A DNA stretch of 37,343 bases from NCBI GenBank assembly GCA_015657675.1, contig JACDQI010000108.1:1-37343 (forward strand). Reading direction: 5' to 3'. The DNA is from Devosia sp. Its GTDB lineage: Bacteria; Pseudomonadota; Alphaproteobacteria; Rhizobiales; Devosiaceae. Of this stretch, positions 32,887 to 37,343 are shown in pieces. Below the pieces are notes generated by a model, which had not been told where the DNA came from, made no database searches, and worked only from the letters and a program-made list of their open reading frames with translations. The position numbers and the translations under genes were made by a program. How positions within the stretch are numbered: position 1 is the first letter of the stretch; every line of letters begins with the position of its first letter.

Positions 32887-35564
32887 ATGGACCAAGCGCC
32901 TGACCAGACGAGCCTCGTTGCCGACGCTCCCGTGACGCCGATGATGAGCCAGTTCCTGGAGATCAAGGCGATCAATCCGGGCTACCTGCTCTTCTACCGC
33001 ATGGGCGACTTCTACGAGATGTTCTTTGAGGACGCCGAGATCGCCAGCCAGGCGCTCGGCATTGTCCTCACCAAGCGCGGCAAGCATCAGGGCCAGGATA
33101 TCCCGATGTGCGGCGTGCCCATCCACGCCGCCCAGGATTACCTCAAAAAGCTCATCGGCCTCGGCCACCGCGTCGCCATCTGCGAGCAGATGGAAGATCC
33201 CGCCGAAGCCAAAAAGCGCGGCTCCAAATCGCCGGTCCGTCGCGACGTCGTCCGCCTCGTTACCCGCGGCACCATCACCGAGGACGATCTCCTCCCTACC
33301 CGCAGTTCCAACTATCTCGCCGCGCTCGCCATGGTGCGCCACGGCGAAACCGATTTCGCCCTCGCCTGGGCCGATATCTCCACCGGCGACACCGCCGTCA
33401 TCGATCTTTCCGCCGACGCCGTCGCCGACGAACTCGCCCGCATCGACCCGGCCGAACTGCTGCTGTCCGAAACCACCCGCGACGCCCTGCGCGATGCCCA
33501 TGTGCTGCTGCCCCAGGCCGCCATCGCGCTGCTCCCCGCCGAACTGTTCGAGAGCGAAGCCGGCGCTACGGCCATCCGTCAGAGCTTTGCCGGCGCCGTC
33601 GACCCGACCGCCTTCTCCCGCTCCAGCCGCGCCGCTCTGGGCGCGCTTATTGCCTATGTGCTCGAAAGCCAGAAGGGTGGCACGCTCGCGCTCCGCCCGC
33701 CGGCCGCCGAGCGCACGGCCGCCCATATGGCGATCGACGCCTCGACCCGCCTGTCGCTCGAACTGCTGGTCACCCAGCGCGGCGAAGAAAAAGGCGCGCT
33801 GCGCAGCCAGGTCGATCTCTGCGTTACTCCACCCGGCTCGCGCCTTCTCGCCCGCCGCCTCGCCGCCCCACTCTGCGACCCCGCCCCCATCAATGCCCGC
33901 CTTGATGCCGTGGCGACCCTCGTCGGCGACACCCAGCGCACCGCAAAGCTTCGCGCCGGCCTCAAGTCCGTGCCCGATATCACCCGCGCGCTGACCCGCC
34001 TGACGCTCGATCGCGGCGGCCCGCGCGACCTGCGCGCCATTGCCGGCGCCGTCGACGCGCCCGCCGCCTCGCCGCCGATCTCGCAAATCTCGATGACGCC
34101 GAACTCTCCGCCGCCCGCGACACCCTCGCCGCCGCGCCGCAGGATCTCGCCGCCCAGCTCCTCGCCGCCATCGACGACGAACCGCCGCTCCTTGCCCGCG
34201 ATGGTGGGTTCGTCCGCCGCGGCTGCGATGCGGCGCTGGACGCCGAACGGGCGCTCGCCACCGAAACCCGCGAGGTCGTCGCCGCCCTGCAATCCCGGCT
34301 GATCGCCGAAACCGATGTCCGTGCCTTGAAAATCCGCCACAACGGCGTCCTCGGCTATTTCGTCGAAGTCCCCGCCGGTCAGGGTGGTCGCCTGCTCGAA
34401 GAGCCGTTCCGGCAGGTCTTCATCCATCGCCAGACAATGGCCAACGCCATGCGCTTCACCACGGCCGAGCTCGCCGAGCTCGAAGGCCGCATCGCCCGCG
34501 CCCATGAGGCAGCGCTCGGCATCGAACAGGCGATCTTTACCCGCATGGTCGCCGCCGTTCTGGCCGAAACCGACGCTCTGCGCGCCACTGCCGATGCGCT
34601 GGCCGCGCTCGACGTCACCGCCGCGCTCGCCCACCTAGCCGCCACGCAGAACTATTGCCGGCCCGAGATCGATGGCTCCCTCGCCTTCACCATCGAGGGC
34701 GGCCGCCATCCGGTGGTCGAAGCCCATGTCAAAGCGAGTGGCCAGCCCTTCGTGGCCAATGACTGCGAGCTATCCGGCGGCGCGCTCTGGCTGGTCACCG
34801 GCCCCAATATGGGCGGCAAGTCCACTTTCCTGCGGCAGAATGCGCTGATCGCCATTCTTGCCCAGATGGGCAGTTTTGTGCCCGCCGATCGCGCCCATAT
34901 AGGGGTGGTGGACCGGGTGTTTTCGCGCGTCGGCGCCTCCGACGACATTGGCGGTGGCCGTTCGACCTTCATGGTCGAGATGGTTGAAACCGCCGCCATT
35001 CTCAATCGCGCCACCCAGCGCTCGCTGGTGGTGCTCGATGAGATTGGCCGTGGCACCGCCACCTTCGATGGCCTCTCCATCGCCTGGGCCGCCGTCGAGG
35101 CTTTGCACGACCAGACCGGCTGCCGGGCCCTGTTCGCGACGCATTTTCATGAGATGACCGCCTTGGCCAAGAGCCTCGCGCGGGTCTCCAATGTCACCAT
35201 GAAGGTGCGCGAATGGGAGGGCGATGTGGTGTTTCTGCATGAAGTCGCCCCCGGCGCTGCCGACCGCAGCTACGGCATCCAGGTGGCGCGGCTTGCTGGC
35301 CTGCCCGAGCCGGTGCTGGCCCGGGCCCGCCAGGTGCTCACCCTGCTCGAGCAGCGGTCGCAAAGTTCTTCCGGCGCTAAAGGGGTCGTGCTAGACGATC
35401 TACCGCTATTTGCTCACGCTCCTCCTCCTCCGGCCCCGAAGCCAAGCGTTAATCCCCTGCATGCAATGCTCGATGCCGTTCGTCCCGACGAATTGACACC
35501 CAGGCAGGCAATTGACCTTGTCTATGAGCTTAAGAAAATCCGCGATGCCGCTCGTCGAAGCTGA
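32887..35564 (+). CDS. mutS: DNA mismatch repair protein MutS (frame broken near 34060)
   Basis: Mismatch recognition ATPase. About 892 residues after repair. The N-terminal mismatch domain has [29 protein letters not shown] (Phe-x-Glu wedge) and [16 protein letters not shown]. The lever and clamp follow. The given frame is lost after AIAGAVDAP; one extra G near 34059 gives [21 protein letters not shown] and leads to [13 protein letters not shown]. The ATPase domain has Walker [16 protein letters not shown], Walker [20 protein letters not shown] and FATHFHEM. The C-terminus [16 protein letters not shown] completes the protein. Its end overlaps glnD. An active MutS is expected, so sequencing error is likely. 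Confidence 0.95.
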
Positions 35565-37343
35565 CCTCCGCCCGCGAAAACCGCTGTTTCACCTGGTGAC
35601 CGCCGAAACCATCCTGGCCGGCATCGCTGCCGACATTGCAGGCAAGTTACCCCGGTCGCCCGAGGCCCGCGCTCTGGTCCTCACCGCCTTCAAGAACGCC
35701 CTCGCCGACGCCCGCAAGTCTGCCGAGGCCGAATTGCTCGAAACCGGCAAGGGCATGCGCTGCGCCCAGAATCTTGCCGCCGCGCAGGACGAGATCATCC
35801 GCGCCATCCACACCTTTGCGGTGCGCGAAGTCTACCCGGTCGATAATCCCTCCGGCGCCGAAGCCATCTCGATTTCCGCCGTCGGCGGCTATGGCCGCGG
35901 CACCCTGGCCCCCGGCTCGGACATCGATCTGCTCTTCATCCTGCCCTACAAGCAGACCCCCTGGGGCGAGCAGGTTACCGAATACATCCTCTACATGCTC
36001 TGGGATCTCGGCCAGAAGGTCGGCCACGCCGTCCGCTCGGTCGATGAATGCATCCGCATGTCCCGCGCCGATATGACCGTGCGCACCGCCACGCTCGAGG
36101 CCCGCTTCCTCACCGGCGACCATAATCTCTTCGACCAGCTGGTCTCGCGCTTCGAAAACGAGATCATGCCGCGCACCGGCCCCGAATTCATCGCCGCCAA
36201 GATGGCCGAACGCGAGGAACGCCATCGCCAGATGGGCAACACGCGCTACGTCGTTGAGCCCAACGTCAAGGACGGCAAGGGCGGCCTGCGCGATCTCAAT
36301 ACCCTCTTCTGGATCGGCAAGTACTTCTACAAGGTCAAGACCGGCGCCGAGCTGGTCGACAAGGGTGTGCTCTCGCCCGAGGAATATCGCCTGTTCCAGC
36401 GCGCCGAGGATTTCCTCTGGGCCATCCGTTGCAACCTGCATTTCCTCACCGGCCGCGCCGACGAAAAGATCACCTTCGACCTGCAGCCCGATCTCGCTGC
36501 CCGCCTCGGCTATGCCGATCGTGGCCGGCATGGCTGGGCGTCGAGCGCTTCATGAAGCGCTACTTCCTTGTCGCCAAGGATGTGGGCGATCTCACCCGCA
36601 TCTTCTGCACCAGCCTCGAATTCAACCACGGCAAGCCGCTGGACATGGTCGGCCGCGCCCTCGCTCCGTTCCGCCGCGGCCGCAAGCCGATCAAGGGCGA
36701 GGACGATTTCGTCATCGATTCCGGCCGTCTCAACGTCGTTGCCCCCGGCGTGTTCGAGAAGGACCCGAAGAACCTCATCAAGTGCTTCCTGATCGCCGGC
36801 CGGCTGGACCTGCTGTTCCACCCCGACGCCATCAAGGAAATCACCCGCTCGCTCCGCCTCATCGGTCCCGACCTGCGGCACGATCGCGAGGCCAATGCCT
36901 GGTTCCTCGAAATCCTCACTTCACCGCGCACCGTCGAGCGCATCCTGCGCCAGATGAACGAGTCCGGCGTGCTCGGCCGCTTCGTCCGCGAGTTCGGCAA
37001 GATCGTCGCGCTCATGCAGTTCAACATGTACCACCACTACACGGTGGACGAGCACCTGATCCGCGCCGTCGGCGTCATGGCCGAGATCGCCAATGGCGGG
37101 CTAAAGACCGAGCTGCCGCTGACCCATGAGCTGCTGCCCCAGCTCAACGACATCCGCCTGCTCTATGTGGCGCTCTTTATCCACGACATCGCCAAGGGCC
37201 GCCCTGAGGACCATTCCGAGGCCGGCGCCCGCTTTGCCCGCAAATTCTGCCCCCGCCTCGGCCTCTCGCCGGCCGAGACCGAAACCGTCACCTGGCTGGT
37301 GCAGTATCACCTGCTGATGAGCGAGGTTGCCCAGGCCCGCGAC
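35524..37343 (+). CDS. glnD: Bifunctional [protein-PII] uridylyltransferase/uridylyl-removing enzyme GlnD, cut by right edge (frame broken near 36524 and 36537)
   Basis: Nitrogen sensor that adds or removes UMP on PII proteins. The visible part contains the nucleotidyltransferase domain with [25 protein letters not shown] (GG, D-x-D) and [16 protein letters not shown], followed by the start of the HD domain ([23 protein letters not shown]). After GYADR the frame breaks. Removing one G from the run at 36523-36524 and one from 36536-36538 gives [18 protein letters not shown] and restores the frame to the edge. The ATG at 35524 overlaps mutS by 41 bp; ATG 35545 is an alternative. The ACT domains lie beyond the window. 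mutS-glnD adjacency is typical of Hyphomicrobiales. Confidence 0.93.

Noticed and set aside
36254-37129. Long alternative frame across the glnD HD region
   Set aside because: It is Arg/Pro-rich with no motif; the true GlnD sequence continues in another frame after the two apparent G gains.
1-37343. tRNA, rRNA, CRISPR arrays, insertion sequences, integrase or prophage genes
   Set aside because: None seen on reading both strands; every sizeable region is accounted for by chromosomal genes.

Overview
This is a GC-rich stretch of what looks like an alphaproteobacterial chromosome, most likely order Hyphomicrobiales and perhaps close to Devosia. That placement is inferred from gene order and protein families: hrcA next to rph-rdgB-hemW, an LpoA-like lipoprotein next to rsmI-yraN-gshB, a DUF930 protein, mutS followed by glnD, and alphaproteobacterial-style intergenic repeats. 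I saw no rRNA, tRNA, CRISPR array, prophage or insertion sequence.

Layout. 1-4.8 kb: heat-shock genes on the minus strand (dnaK cut by the left edge, grpE, hrcA), interrupted by a plus-strand operon in which a nicotinamidase gene sits between two paralogous genes for small secreted proteins. 4.9-7.5 kb: overlapping operon rph-rdgB-hemW. 7.5-10.3 kb: patatin-like lipase, DUF892 ferritin-like stress protein, LpoA-like lipoprotein. 10.4-12.7 kb: rsmI-yraN-gshB. 12.7-17.4 kb: TonB-like DUF930 protein, MarC-family membrane protein, a 39-residue lysine-rich protein, GH25 lysozyme lipoprotein, YifB ATPase. 17.5-21.2 kb: small accessory genes (GNAT, cupin, APH-like kinase, TPR protein, phosphotriesterase-like hydrolase, secreted cysteine protein). 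21.4-25 kb: phytanoyl-CoA-dioxygenase-like oxygenase divergent from an AraC regulator, a cold-shock/DUF1294 protein, and the divergent ohrR/ohr peroxide-response pair. 25-32.8 kb: pentose locus with aldose epimerase, LacI-type regulator, xylB, xylA, GH43 beta-xylosidase and an NAD(P)-dependent epimerase/dehydratase. 32.9-37.3 kb: mutS and glnD, the latter cut by the right edge.

The pentose locus reads as a unit. The GH43 enzyme releases xylose from xylo-oligosaccharides, the epimerase equilibrates its anomers, XylA and XylB carry it to xylulose 5-phosphate, and the LacI-type protein is the probable repressor.

The most striking property of the window is technical or evolutionary. At least eight otherwise intact conserved genes (hemW, DUF930, yifB, araC, galM, GH43, mutS, glnD) are broken by one-base gains or losses, mostly in short G/C or T runs. 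In each, shifting frame once restores the expected protein (two one-base changes in glnD). Some motif oddities (patatin, GalM, HemW) look like paired compensating miscalls. Sequencing error is the simplest explanation, so I annotate these as single genes spanning the break. The best candidates for new biology are the secreted-paralogue/nicotinamidase operon, the repeat-headed dioxygenase with its AraC partner, and the 39-residue lysine-rich protein.
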